Origin: Prevotella sp. UBA2850
Lineage (GTDB): Bacteria; Bacteroidota; Bacteroidia; Bacteroidales; Bacteroidaceae
DNA length: 35,158 nucleotides
NCBI GenBank assembly: GCA_002350805.1
Contig: DEFO01000049.1
Location: 1-35,158, forward strand
Direction of reading: 5' to 3'
Both the position numbers and the translations under genes were made by a program. Below, piece by piece: positions 16,377-23,759 of the stretch (within the stretch, counting starts at the first letter, position 1; every line of letters starts with the position of its first letter). The notes beneath the pieces were generated by a model that had not been told where the DNA came from, did no database searches, and saw only the letters and a program-made list of their open reading frames with translations.

Positions 16377-19300
16377 TTAGAACGAGAAGAGCACACCGGC
16401 CATGAAGCTACGTGCACTGGGATAAGAACACCAGTTGTAGCCCGGGGTAAAGGTACCGCCGGCAAAGTCTACGTTGTAGCCATGATACTTCGTGAAGGTA
16501 TAGAGGTTCTGGGCCGACACATAGATGCGTGCGCCGCTGATGACACCCTTGAACACCTTGTCAGGAATGTTGTAACCCAGCTCGACGTTGGCAATCTTCC
16601 AGTAAGCGGCGTTCTGGATCTGGCGATCCGAGAAGAGGTCGTTCCAAGGCAGCGTGGCATTGTTGGCATAGTAGGTGCGCGGAACGCTGGAGAGGTAGGT
16701 CAGTCCGTCCTCCGACCAGCGGTTGGCATCGAGCATGGCCACATCCTTGTTCGAAGGACCGTAGCAAGAGTTCAGGTTGTTGTAGATACCGTCTGAAACG
16801 TGGTAGTTCAGGGCGCCGAAGGTAGAGATGCTCAGGTCGAAGTTCTTATACTCCAGGTGAGCGCTCAGACCGAAGCTGATCTTGGGCAGACCACTGCCAA
16901 GCACGGTCTGGTCGTAGGCGTCAACCACACCGTCGGGCTCGCCGTCAGGACCACTGATATCCTTATAGAGGCAGTCACCCACGTTGGCACCACCCTGGGT
17001 GGCATGGTCGTCAAGGTCGGCCTGTGTGCGGGCAATGCCTTCGTAAACCCAACCGTAGAACTTACCGACTTCCTGACCTACTTCGGTCTTGTAGGCACCG
17101 GAGATGTAGCTCTCGGTACCGAAGCCCAGAGAGGTCACCTTGTTCTTCAGGGTGCTCAGGTTGGCCGAGATGTCGTACTTCAGCGGGTGGTCGTGATTGC
17201 GATAGGTAGCCGAGAACTCCAGACCGCTGTTCTCCATCTCGGCTGCGTTCATCGTTACGCTGGTGTTAGCCACACCGGCGTTGGCAGGCACGGGCACGTT
17301 GTAGAGCAGGTCGGTAGAGATGTTCTTGTACCACTCAGCGGTGAACTCCAGGCGGTTGTTGAACATGGCCAGGTCGAGACCCACGTTCATGGTCTTCTTC
17401 TTCTCCCAGGCGATGTTCTCGTTGACGAAGGTCGAGATGGCCGAACCCGTCACGGCCTGGTTGCCGAACGAGTAGGTCATGTTGTTGCGGTTCATCGTAG
17501 CCTGATAGGCAAATTCGCCGATGTTCTCGTTACCGAGCTCACCATAGCTGGCACGTACCTTGAACATATTGACGATGTTGTGGTCGATGGGGAAGAACTT
17601 CTCCTTGTCCAGACGCCAACCTACTGATACCGAGGGGAACGTACCCCAGCGGATGTTCTTGGTCAGGCGCGAGCTGCCGTCGCGACGCACGATGGCCGAC
17701 AGCAGGTACTTGCCGTCGTAGTCGTAGATGAGACGGCCGATGAATGAGTTCAGCGCGTGCGGATATTCATAAGAAGAGGCGTTGCGCGTGCCGGCGTGCT
17801 GCAGCTGCAGGAAGTAGGGTTCCGGGAAGTTCACACCCCAGCCGTTCAGCACGTCGGTGTTCTCCTCCTCATAGGTGATACCGCCCAGCAGGTTCAGATG
17901 GTGCAGGCCGAAGGTGCCGTCGTAGTTCAGCGTGTTCTCAACGAGGAAGTCGGCGTAGGTGCGCTTGTTCTTGTCGAGACGCTCGTTGCTCTTGTCCAGA
18001 TAGACGCGGTTGCTCTGAATCCATGCCGACACCCAGGTCTTGTCCTGAGCGTGGGCCTTGCTGTAAGAGAGGTTCAGCTTGTAGTTCAGCTTGTGGTTCT
18101 TGCTCTCCACGCCAATCATCTTCAGCAGGTCGACGTCGGCCGAACCGGTAGCGACCACGCGGTCGACGATGGTGTTACGCGTCACGAGGTTGTTGATGAG
18201 CAGGGGGTTCGAAGCCGAGATGTCGCCGTGGATGGTGTCGTAGTAGACACCGTAGCCATAGGCATCGTAGTTGTAGCTGCTGGCCGAACCTACCTTGTCG
18301 TCCAGTACCCATGTGGAGTCGTCGTAGGCCTTGATGGTGGGCTGCATCGAGAGCGTACCGCCCAGCACGTTGTAGCCCGTCATGCCATACAGACCCTGGA
18401 TGTACTCCTGAGCATTCGAGATACCCAGACCGTCCTGTGAGGAGTGGGAGTAGACGAGCGAGGTGCGGAACTTGATGAACTTGGTCTCCATCGTGTTGTT
18501 CACACGGGCGGTGAAACGCTGGTAGTTAGGACCGGCGCCCTCCAGCGTACCTTTCTGGTTGAAGTAGTCCAGACCTACATTATAAGTATTATGGGCACCA
18601 CCACCGCTCAGGTTCACGTTGTGGTTCTGGCGGATACCGGTCTTGAACACCTCGTCAAACCAGTTGGTGTTGGTTCCGTCGATAAAGTGGTAACGGCCGT
18701 CATCGCCCAGGCTGTAACCGCCGGGAAGAGGAGTACCTGAGTTGGCACAAGCCTGACCCAGATAGTTGCTGTACTGGTCGGCATTCATCACATCGTATGT
18801 GCTGCTCGGAATGAGGTCCACACCGAAATAACCCTTGTAGTCCACCTTCAGCGGCTGGTCTTTCTTACCGTTCTTCGTGGTGATGATGACCACACCGTTA
18901 GCGGCACGTGATCCGTAGATGGCACCTGCTGATGCATCCTTCAGCACCTGGATGGTCTCAATGTCATTCGGCGAGAAGTCGCGGATGGTCGTACCCATGG
19001 GCACACCGTCGATCACATACAGCGGGGCGGTGCTACCGAACGAACCGATACCACGGATGCGCACGGCAGGGTCGGCACCGGGCTGACCGTCACTGGTAAT
19101 CTGCACACCGGCCACCTTACCTTCGAGCATGGTGGAGATGTTGGAGTTCGACACGCGCTTCAGCTCATCGGCATTCACAATCGATACCGAACCGGTCAGG
19201 TCGGCCTTCTTCTGCGTACCGTAACCCACAACGACTACCTGGTCGAGCACCAGAGCGTCGGAAGAGAGCTCAATGGTTCCAAGAACTGCACGACCGTCAA

Positions 19301-19586
19301 CGGCAATCTCGCGCTCCTTGTAACCAACATAAGTCACGATAAGAGTGGCATTAGCCGGCACATCCAGTGCAAAGTTTCCGTCGAGATCGGTCACGACTCC
19401 CGTACTGGAGCCCTTCACCTTAATCGTTGCACCAATGAGTGGCTCACCCTCTTGGTCAACAACCTGGCCGCTGACCTTGATGGTCTGCTGCTGGGTCACC
19501 GATGCCATTGTCGGAATCGGACAGACGGTGAGGCCTGCCACGAGAGCCAACAGAAGCATCGCAGAGAATAATACTTGTTTTCTCAT
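16377..19586 (-). CDS. SusC/RagA-family TonB-dependent outer membrane transporter
   Basis: This 1069-residue TonB-dependent transporter imports oligosaccharides. It has a signal peptide (MRKQVLFSAMLLLALVAG) and a CarboxypepD_reg-like domain at about 38-115 (VSGQVVDQEGEPLIGATIKV; LIVTYVGYKE). A linker with LDQVVVVGYGTQ leads to the plug (about 125-235; AGVQITSDGQPG, VRIRGIGSFG, VIDGVP, VLKDASAGAIYGSRAANGVV), and a 22-strand barrel ends in aromatic SFMAGVLFSF. All of these are hallmarks of the SusC subgroup. It is the first gene of the locus, with a regulated-looking promoter about 140 bases upstream. Confidence 0.97.
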   Translation of the reverse strand: MRKQVLFSAMLLLALVAGLTVCPIPTMASVTQQQTIKVSGQVVDQEGEPLIGATIKVKGSSTGVVTDLDGNFALDVPANATLIVTYVGYKEREIAVDGRAVLGTIELSSDALVLDQVVVVGYGTQKKADLTGSVSIVNADELKRVSNSNISTMLEGKVAGVQITSDGQPGADPAVRIRGIGSFGSTAPLYVIDGVPMGTTIRDFSPNDIETIQVLKDASAGAIYGSRAANGVVIITTKNGKKDQPLKVDYKGYFGVDLIPSSTYDVMNADQYSNYLGQACANSGTPLPGGYSLGDDGRYHFIDGTNTNWFDEVFKTGIRQNHNVNLSGGGAHNTYNVGLDYFNQKGTLEGAGPNYQRFTARVNNTMETKFIKFRTSLVYSHSSQDGLGISNAQEYIQGLYGMTGYNVLGGTLSMQPTIKAYDDSTWVLDDKVGSASSYNYDAYGYGVYYDTIHGDISASNPLLINNLVTRNTIVDRVVATGSADVDLLKMIGVESKNHKLNYKLNLSYSKAHAQDKTWVSAWIQSNRVYLDKSNERLDKNKRTYADFLVENTLNYDGTFGLHHLNLLGGITYEEENTDVLNGWGVNFPEPYFLQLQHAGTRNASSYEYPHALNSFIGRLIYDYDGKYLLSAIVRRDGSSRLTKNIRWGTFPSVSVGWRLDKEKFFPIDHNIVNMFKVRASYGELGNENIGEFAYQATMNRNNMTYSFGNQAVTGSAISTFVNENIAWEKKKTMNVGLDLAMFNNRLEFTAEWYKNISTDLLYNVPVPANAGVANTSVTMNAAEMENSGLEFSATYRNHDHPLKYDISANLSTLKNKVTSLGFGTESYISGAYKTEVGQEVGKFYGWVYEGIARTQADLDDHATQGGANVGDCLYKDISGPDGEPDGVVDAYDQTVLGSGLPKISFGLSAHLEYKNFDLSISTFGALNYHVSDGIYNNLNSCYGPSNKDVAMLDANRWSEDGLTYLSSVPRTYYANNATLPWNDLFSDRQIQNAAYWKIANVELGYNIPDKVFKGVISGARIYVSAQNLYTFTKYHGYNVDFAGGTFTPGYNWCSYPSARSFMAGVLFSF

Positions 19587-19640
19587 TTGTTAATTGTTTT
19601 TGTTAAAGATTAATTTGTTGTTAGTATATTTTTTCCGTTA

Positions 19641-19696
19641 GAATGTTGCTTTCAGAAACGATGAATGTTGCTTTCAGGAACGATCTTTCAGGAAGG
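19641..19696. repeat. 22-bp tandem repeat in the susC leader
   Basis: Two 22-bp units (19641-19662 and 19663-19684) differ at a single base and share the core GAATGTTGCTTTCAG. A partial third copy (CTTTCAGGAA) follows. The repeat lies within the predicted 5' untranslated region of susC, which is transcribed from right to left. Confidence 0.85.
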
Positions 19697-19733
19697 TTGT
19701 GATATCTTTTACGTCATTTAGGTTATAATCGCT

Positions 19734-19742
19734 GCAAAGGTA
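19734..19742 (-). promoter_or_regulatory. Promoter -7 element of the susC operon
   Basis: The minus strand reads TACCTTTGC, matching TAnnTTTG. The nearest TTTTG upstream is 26 bases away rather than 19-21, which suggests dependence on an activator. The leader would be about 140 nt. Confidence 0.6.
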
Positions 19743-19761
19743 CTTATAATAATAGGTAGAC

Positions 19762-19793
19762 AGGTGGACAAAATGCTTTGTTAGGTGGACAAA
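19762..19793 (-). promoter_or_regulatory. Direct-repeat activator site of the susC promoter
   Basis: AGGTGGACAAA occurs at 19762-19772 and 19783-19793, two perfect 11-bp copies spaced exactly 21 bp (two helical turns). The copies lie on one face of the helix just upstream of the -7 element. AraC-type regulators commonly bind such tandem half-sites. Confidence 0.65.
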
Positions 19794-19807
19794 TCGTTAT
19801 AAAAGTG

Positions 19808-19858
19808 TCATTTGTTCACTTTCTATCCTCCTTTATTCAAGTGAAAAGTGACAAATGA
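19808..19858. promoter_or_regulatory. Imperfect inverted repeat upstream of the susC promoter
   Basis: TCATTTGTTCACTT (19808-19821) and AAGTGACAAATGA (19846-19858) are complementary apart from a one-base bulge. The right arm belongs to the AAGTGAC heptamer class found elsewhere in the window. Confidence 0.45.
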
Positions 19859-19894
19859 TAAGAATAGGGATTTGTTCAAGTAATAAGTGAGATG

Positions 19895-19990
19895 TGAAAA
19901 AAGCGGGAGTTTGGGAGTGTAGGAGTTAGGACAATAGTCATCCTGATACCTTGAACTCTCACACTCCTTTAAACCTACACTCTCTTGGGC
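19895..19990. repeat. Short-period repeat fragments after murF
   Basis: The 404 bases between susC and murF end in fragments of the octamer and heptamer families (GGGAGTGTAGGAG, CACACTCC, CTTGAAC). They run directly into the murF stop codon at 19991. No gene is seen in the gap. Confidence 0.7.
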
Positions 19991-21436
19991 CTACAGCAGT
20001 TCTGGGAGTTGGTAGAGGCGGAGGCTGTTGCTGCCTTTGATGAGGATGTGGCAGCCGTGGGGCTGGTGGTCGCGGAGGGCGGCCTTCACCTCTTCTACAT
20101 CGTGGAAGGTGCGGAAGGGGGTGTTGGTGCGGGCGAACTCGTCACCGACGAGCCACACTTGTTCGAAGTGGCAGTCGAGGAGCATGTCGGCGATGCGCTG
20201 GTGCTCTTCGGCGGAGGCCTCTCCCAGTTCGCGCATGTCGCCGAGGATGGCCATCTTATGGTCGACCTGCATCTGCCGGAAGTTGTCGATGGCCACGCGC
20301 ATGCTCGATGGGTTGGCGTTGTAGGCGTCGACAATGAGGCGGTTGTTATCTGTGACGGTCAGCTGCGACCGGTTGTTGCTGGGGGTATAGTCGTGCAGTG
20401 CCTTGTTGATGAGGGCTGGTTCGACGTCGAAGTAGAGACCGACGGTGATGGCAGCCAGCACGTTATAGATGTTATAGGCGCCGATGAGCTGTGTCTGTAC
20501 GGTGAACGGCTCGGTGTCGCCCTCTTCCTCGTCGTGGATATGCCAGCTGAAGCGGAGGAAGGGGTCGCAGGCGAGCACCTCGCCCTTGACGACGATATCG
20601 TCGGACGTGCCTGTGCCGTAGGCCGACTGTAGGATGAGTCCGCGCTCGTCGGCCATCTGCTGGAGGTCGCTGTCGTCGGCATTGATGAAGACCATGCCGT
20701 CGTCGAACGAGCCTTTCTCCATCTGTTTGCGGAGGAAGTCGTAGAGCTCGCCTTTAGTTTTCTTCACTCCCTCGAAGCTGCCGAAGCCCTGGAGGTGGGC
20801 TCTGCCGACATTGGTGATGAGTCCGCAGGTAGGCTCGGCGGTTTCGACGAGCGTCTTGATGTCGCCCGGATGGCTGGCACCCATCTCGATGACGGCTATC
20901 TCGTGGCTGTCGTTCAGTCGGAAGAGGGTCTTGGGCACGCCCACGTCGTTGTTGAAGTTGCCCTGTGTGAAGAGGACATTATATTGTTGTTGCAGGACGG
21001 CCGCAATGAGTTCCTTGGTGGTGGTTTTGCCGTTGGTGCCCGTGATGCCGATGACAGGGATGTCGAACTGGCGGCGATGCTCGCGGGCCAGGTCCTTGAA
21101 GGTCTGGAGACAGTCGGGAACAAGGATTAAGCCGGAGGCTTGGTTCAGGCCCCCCTCCGACTCCCCCGAGGGGGAGGAGGGTGGGTTCAAGGTTCCAGGT
21201 TCAAGGTTCAAGGTTCCAGGTTCAAGGTTCAAAGTTCCCTTCGGGGTAGAGAAGAGAGATGGATCGTCTACGATGGCGTAGGCGCAGCCTTTCTCGAGGG
21301 CTGAGAGGGCGAACTTATTTCCATCGAAGGACTCACCTTTGAGGGCGATGAAAATGCTTCCCTGCGGGCAGTCTCGGCTGTCGGTAGTAATGCAGGGGTG
21401 TTCGCGGTATAATTGATATAGTTGTTGGATTGTCAT
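19991..21436 (-). CDS. murF: UDP-MurNAc-tripeptide--D-Ala-D-Ala ligase with in-frame repeat insertion
   Basis: MurF adds D-Ala-D-Ala to the UDP-MurNAc-tripeptide in the cytoplasm, the last step in making the cell-wall precursor, and is normally essential. The 481-residue protein shows the Mur ligase N-domain (TTDSRDCPQGSIFIALKG), the P-loop GTNGKTT (133-139), HPGDIKTLVETAEPTCGLITN and the C-domain (VDAYNANPSSMRVAID; ILGDMRELGEAS). Residues about 63-102 are foreign-looking: two GTLNLEP heptads, then PSSPSGESEGG. They are encoded by the composite intergenic repeat (21143-21243). They fall in a loop between the first strands and the P-loop, so activity may survive. The start at 21436 is chosen because the frame upstream overlaps the promoter. 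Confidence 0.93.
   Translation of the reverse strand: MTIQQLYQLYREHPCITTDSRDCPQGSIFIALKGESFDGNKFALSALEKGCAYAIVDDPSLFSTPKGTLNLEPGTLNLEPGTLNPPSSPSGESEGGLNQASGLILVPDCLQTFKDLAREHRRQFDIPVIGITGTNGKTTTKELIAAVLQQQYNVLFTQGNFNNDVGVPKTLFRLNDSHEIAVIEMGASHPGDIKTLVETAEPTCGLITNVGRAHLQGFGSFEGVKKTKGELYDFLRKQMEKGSFDDGMVFINADDSDLQQMADERGLILQSAYGTGTSDDIVVKGEVLACDPFLRFSWHIHDEEEGDTEPFTVQTQLIGAYNIYNVLAAITVGLYFDVEPALINKALHDYTPSNNRSQLTVTDNNRLIVDAYNANPSSMRVAIDNFRQMQVDHKMAILGDMRELGEASAEEHQRIADMLLDCHFEQVWLVGDEFARTNTPFRTFHDVEEVKAALRDHQPHGCHILIKGSNSLRLYQLPELL
21143..21243 (-). repeat. Composite heptamer-palindrome element inside murF
   Basis: Read on the minus strand, TTGAACC/TGGAACC heptamers are followed by the palindrome CTCCCCCTCGGGGGAG (21161-21176) and a GGAGGGGGGCCTGAAC tail. 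The order and sequence match the copies between genes at 22508-22570 and 23640-23722. Its length keeps the murF frame open. Confidence 0.88.
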
Positions 21437-21454
21437 GACATGATTGTATTTTCC

Positions 21455-21463
21455 GCAAAGATA
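21455..21463 (-). promoter_or_regulatory. Promoter -7 element of murF
   Basis: The minus strand reads TATCTTTGC, an exact consensus match, 19 bases before the murF ATG. Confidence 0.6.
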
Positions 21464-21506
21464 CAAAAAATATTTGTAATATGTACCTTTCATGGCAAAA
21501 AAATGT

Positions 21507-21514
21507 TATCTTTG
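21507..21514 (+). promoter_or_regulatory. Promoter -7 element of folP
   Basis: TATCTTTG matches the consensus. It ends only 8 bases before the proposed folP ATG, so the mRNA may be nearly leaderless or translation may start at the ATG codons at 21538/21541. Confidence 0.55.
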
Positions 21515-21522
21515 CAGCTGAT

Positions 21523-22362
21523 ATGAACAAGACCTTGATGATGAGAGGGCGGCTGTACGACCTGTCGCGTCCGCTGGTGATGGGCATCATGAATGTGACG
21601 CCCGACTCGTTCTATGCGGGCAGCCGTCAGCAGACGGAGGCTGCCATCGCCGCCCGTACGGAGGCAATCATCGCCGAGGGCGGTACGCTGATTGATGTGG
21701 GTGCCTTCTCGACCCGTCCGGGAGCTACGGAGGTGAGCGAGGCGGAGGAGATGAGCCGTCTGCGCTTTGCCTTGGAGATTGTGCAGAAGCATCGTGGCGA
21801 CGGAGTGGTGTCGGTAGACACGTTCCGTCCTGATGTGGCGCGCATGGCTGTAGAGGAGTATGGTGCCGACATGATCAACGACGTGAGCGAGGGCGGGGTG
21901 ACCGGTGTGGCGAACCAGCCGCTGGCCGCCGGCGATGATGACTGTCCGGCTATGTTCCGCATGGCGGCGCGCCTGCAGGTGCCCTACGTGCTGATGTCGG
22001 TACGCGGCACGCTGGAGGAGCTGATGATCTCGACGGCCTCGAAGGTGCAGCAGTTGCGCAGCCTGGGGGTGAAAGACATCATCCTGGACCCGGGCTTCGG
22101 CTTCGGCAAGACGCTCGAGCAGAACTATCGGTTGTTGTTTGAGATGGATAAGTTGCAGGAGCTGGGTCTGCCGATATTGGTGGGTTTGTCGCGAAAGTCG
22201 ATGATCTATCAGCGGCTGGGCGGCACACCAGAGACAAGCCTGAACGGCACGACGGTACTCAACACGGTGGCCCTGATGAAAGGAGCGAACATCCTGAGGG
22301 TGCATGATGTGAGAGAGGCAGTGGAAGCGGGGAAGCTTTTCCAAGTGACAAGTGAGAAGTGA
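21523..22362 (+). CDS. folP: Dihydropteroate synthase
   Basis: FolP condenses p-aminobenzoate with dihydropterin pyrophosphate in folate synthesis and is the target of sulfonamides. The 279-residue TIM barrel has MGIMNVTPDSF (20-30), DVGAFSTRPG (58-67), DMINDVSEGG, DPGFGFGKTLEQN and VGLSRKSMI, all family signatures. The start at 21523 (MNKTLMMRGRLYDLS) fits homologues; a longer frame would cover the promoter. The last residues, FQVTSEK and the stop, are encoded by AAGTGA-type repeats rather than by family sequence. The gene is followed 334 bases later by cdaA, a neighbour pairing I recognise from other Bacteroidetes. Confidence 0.95.
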   Translation: MNKTLMMRGRLYDLSRPLVMGIMNVTPDSFYAGSRQQTEAAIAARTEAIIAEGGTLIDVGAFSTRPGATEVSEAEEMSRLRFALEIVQKHRGDGVVSVDTFRPDVARMAVEEYGADMINDVSEGGVTGVANQPLAAGDDDCPAMFRMAARLQVPYVLMSVRGTLEELMISTASKVQQLRSLGVKDIILDPGFGFGKTLEQNYRLLFEMDKLQELGLPILVGLSRKSMIYQRLGGTPETSLNGTTVLNTVALMKGANILRVHDVREAVEAGKLFQVTSEK

Positions 22363-22630
22363 GAAGTGACAAGTGTGATTACCTTTTCAGCTTGTGACTC
22401 CAGTTTAAAAGTCTTGAACCTTGAACTTGGAACTTTGAACTCTTTAAGGAGTGTAGGAGTTTTTCCAAGTGAGAAGTGAAAAGTGAGAAGTGATAAGTTT
22501 GATTACCTTTGAACCTGGAACTTTGAACCCAGTCCTCTCCCCCTCGGGGTAGCCGGAGGGGGGCCTGAACTTGGAACTTTGAACTGGCGTCAGCCTTGCT
22601 CTCCCCCTCGGGGAGTTGGTGGTGGTGCAT
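22338..22630. repeat. Composite repeat cluster between folP and cdaA
   Basis: Nearly the whole 334-base gap is repeats. AAGTGAG/C heptamer runs beginning TTCCAAGTGA lie at 22339 and near 22464. Each is followed by a GATTACCTTT motif and TTGAACC-type heptamers. GC-rich palindromes with GGGGGGCC-like tails lie near 22536-22563 and 22598-22620. The first run contains the folP stop codon. An AT-rich stretch (22678-22696) then leads into cdaA. Confidence 0.88.
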
Positions 22631-22696
22631 TCAATGCACTGAAGCGCATGGAAGGTGAAAATGAGAATGAGAATGACACATTATTATATATAATAT

Positions 22697-23467
22697 ATGT
22701 TTGAGTTTGGAATAAAAGATGCGATAGACATACTGCTGGTGGCTCTGATGCTGTTTTATATCTATCGGCTGATGAGAGACTCGCGTTCGCTGAACGTGTT
22801 TAGCGGTATATTGATCTTTATCGTTGTCTGGCTGTTGGTGAGTCAGATACTGGAGATGCGCCTGTTGGGCAGCATCATGGATAAGTTGGTGAGTGTGGGA
22901 GTGATAGCGCTCATCGTGTTGTTTCAAGACGAAATCAGGAAATTCCTCTATACGCTGGGTACGCACCAACAGGTGAAGAACCTGATAGGCATGTTCACGT
23001 CGCACAAAGCCAAGAATGCCAAGCGCGAAAAGGAAGCCATCATGCCTATTGTGCTGGCCTGCATGAGCATGGCCAAGAACAAGGTGGGAGCGCTGATCGT
23101 GATAGAGCGCAACACACCGCTACAGAACATTGTGGAGACGGGCGACGTGTTAGACGCGAACATCAACCAGCGGCTCATCGAGAATATCTTCTTCAAGAAC
23201 TCGCCCTTGCACGACGGTGCGATGATTATCTCACGGAAGCGCATCAAGGCCGCAGGCTGTATCCTCCCTGTCAGCCACGACCTGAACATCCCCAAGGAGC
23301 TGGGCCTGCGCCACCGTGCAGCCATGGGCATCTCGCAGGAGAGCGACGCGCTGGCCATTGTGGTGTCGGAGGAGACCGGCCGCATCTCAGCCGCCGTCAG
23401 CGGGCATTTCCACCTGCGGCTCTCGGCCGAGCAGCTGGAAAGCCTGATAGCGGATTTTGAGGATTGA
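22697..23467 (+). CDS. cdaA: Diadenylate cyclase, membrane-bound
   Basis: CdaA makes the second messenger c-di-AMP from two ATP molecules. The 256-residue protein has three predicted membrane helices (about 7-25, 35-53 and 62-77). A short coil then leads to the DisA_N cyclase domain with the DGA motif (173-175, in LHDGAMII) and the RHR motif (205-207, in GLRHRAAMG), both required for catalysis. The late SEETGRISAAVSG is also typical. The start fits the first membrane helix. c-di-AMP usually controls potassium, turgor and cell-wall balance; folP lies upstream and murF nearby. No GdpP-type hydrolase is seen in this window. Confidence 0.94.
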   Translation: MFEFGIKDAIDILLVALMLFYIYRLMRDSRSLNVFSGILIFIVVWLLVSQILEMRLLGSIMDKLVSVGVIALIVLFQDEIRKFLYTLGTHQQVKNLIGMFTSHKAKNAKREKEAIMPIVLACMSMAKNKVGALIVIERNTPLQNIVETGDVLDANINQRLIENIFFKNSPLHDGAMIISRKRIKAAGCILPVSHDLNIPKELGLRHRAAMGISQESDALAIVVSEETGRISAAVSGHFHLRLSAEQLESLIADFED

Positions 23468-23474
23468 GAACTTG

Positions 23475-23725
23475 TTTAAGTGAAAAGTGACAAGCTTATC
23501 TAAGTGACAAGTGAGAAGTGAGAAGTGACAAGTGTGATTACTTTTGAACCTTGAACCTTGAACCTGGAACTTTGAACCTTGAACCTTCTTAAGGGAGTTT
23601 TTCCAAGTGAGAAGTGACAAGTGATGAGTGACAAGTATGATTAGCTTTGAACCTTGAACCTTGAACCTGGAACTTTGAACCCACTACTCTCCCCCTCGGG
23701 GGAGTTGGTGGGGGGCCAGAACTTT
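23475..23725. repeat. Composite repeat cluster between cdaA and the regulator
   Basis: Two tandem copies of the composite element occupy the gap. AAGTGAG/C heptamers (23485-23532, 23605-23634) are each followed by GATTAC/GATTAG-CTTTG and runs of TTGAACC-type heptamers. The second copy ends in the palindrome CTCCCCCTCGGGGGAG with a GTGGGGGGCC tail (to about 23717). A 42-bp block at 23485-23526 recurs inverted at 32054-32095. Confidence 0.88.
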
Positions 23726-23730
23726 TAACC

Positions 23731-23744
23731 GGCGGCTTGCCGCC
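23731..23744 (+). promoter_or_regulatory. Small hairpin before the regulator start codon
   Basis: GGCGG-CTTG-CCGCC lies 16 bases before the ATG at 23760. It could influence translation of the regulator gene. Confidence 0.4.
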
Positions 23745-23759
23745 TTGGACCGAAAGGAA

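Noticed and set aside
23745..23759. TTG start for the membrane regulator
   Set aside because: It lies inside a hairpin, while the ATG at 23760 begins the signal sequence and has AAAGGA upstream.
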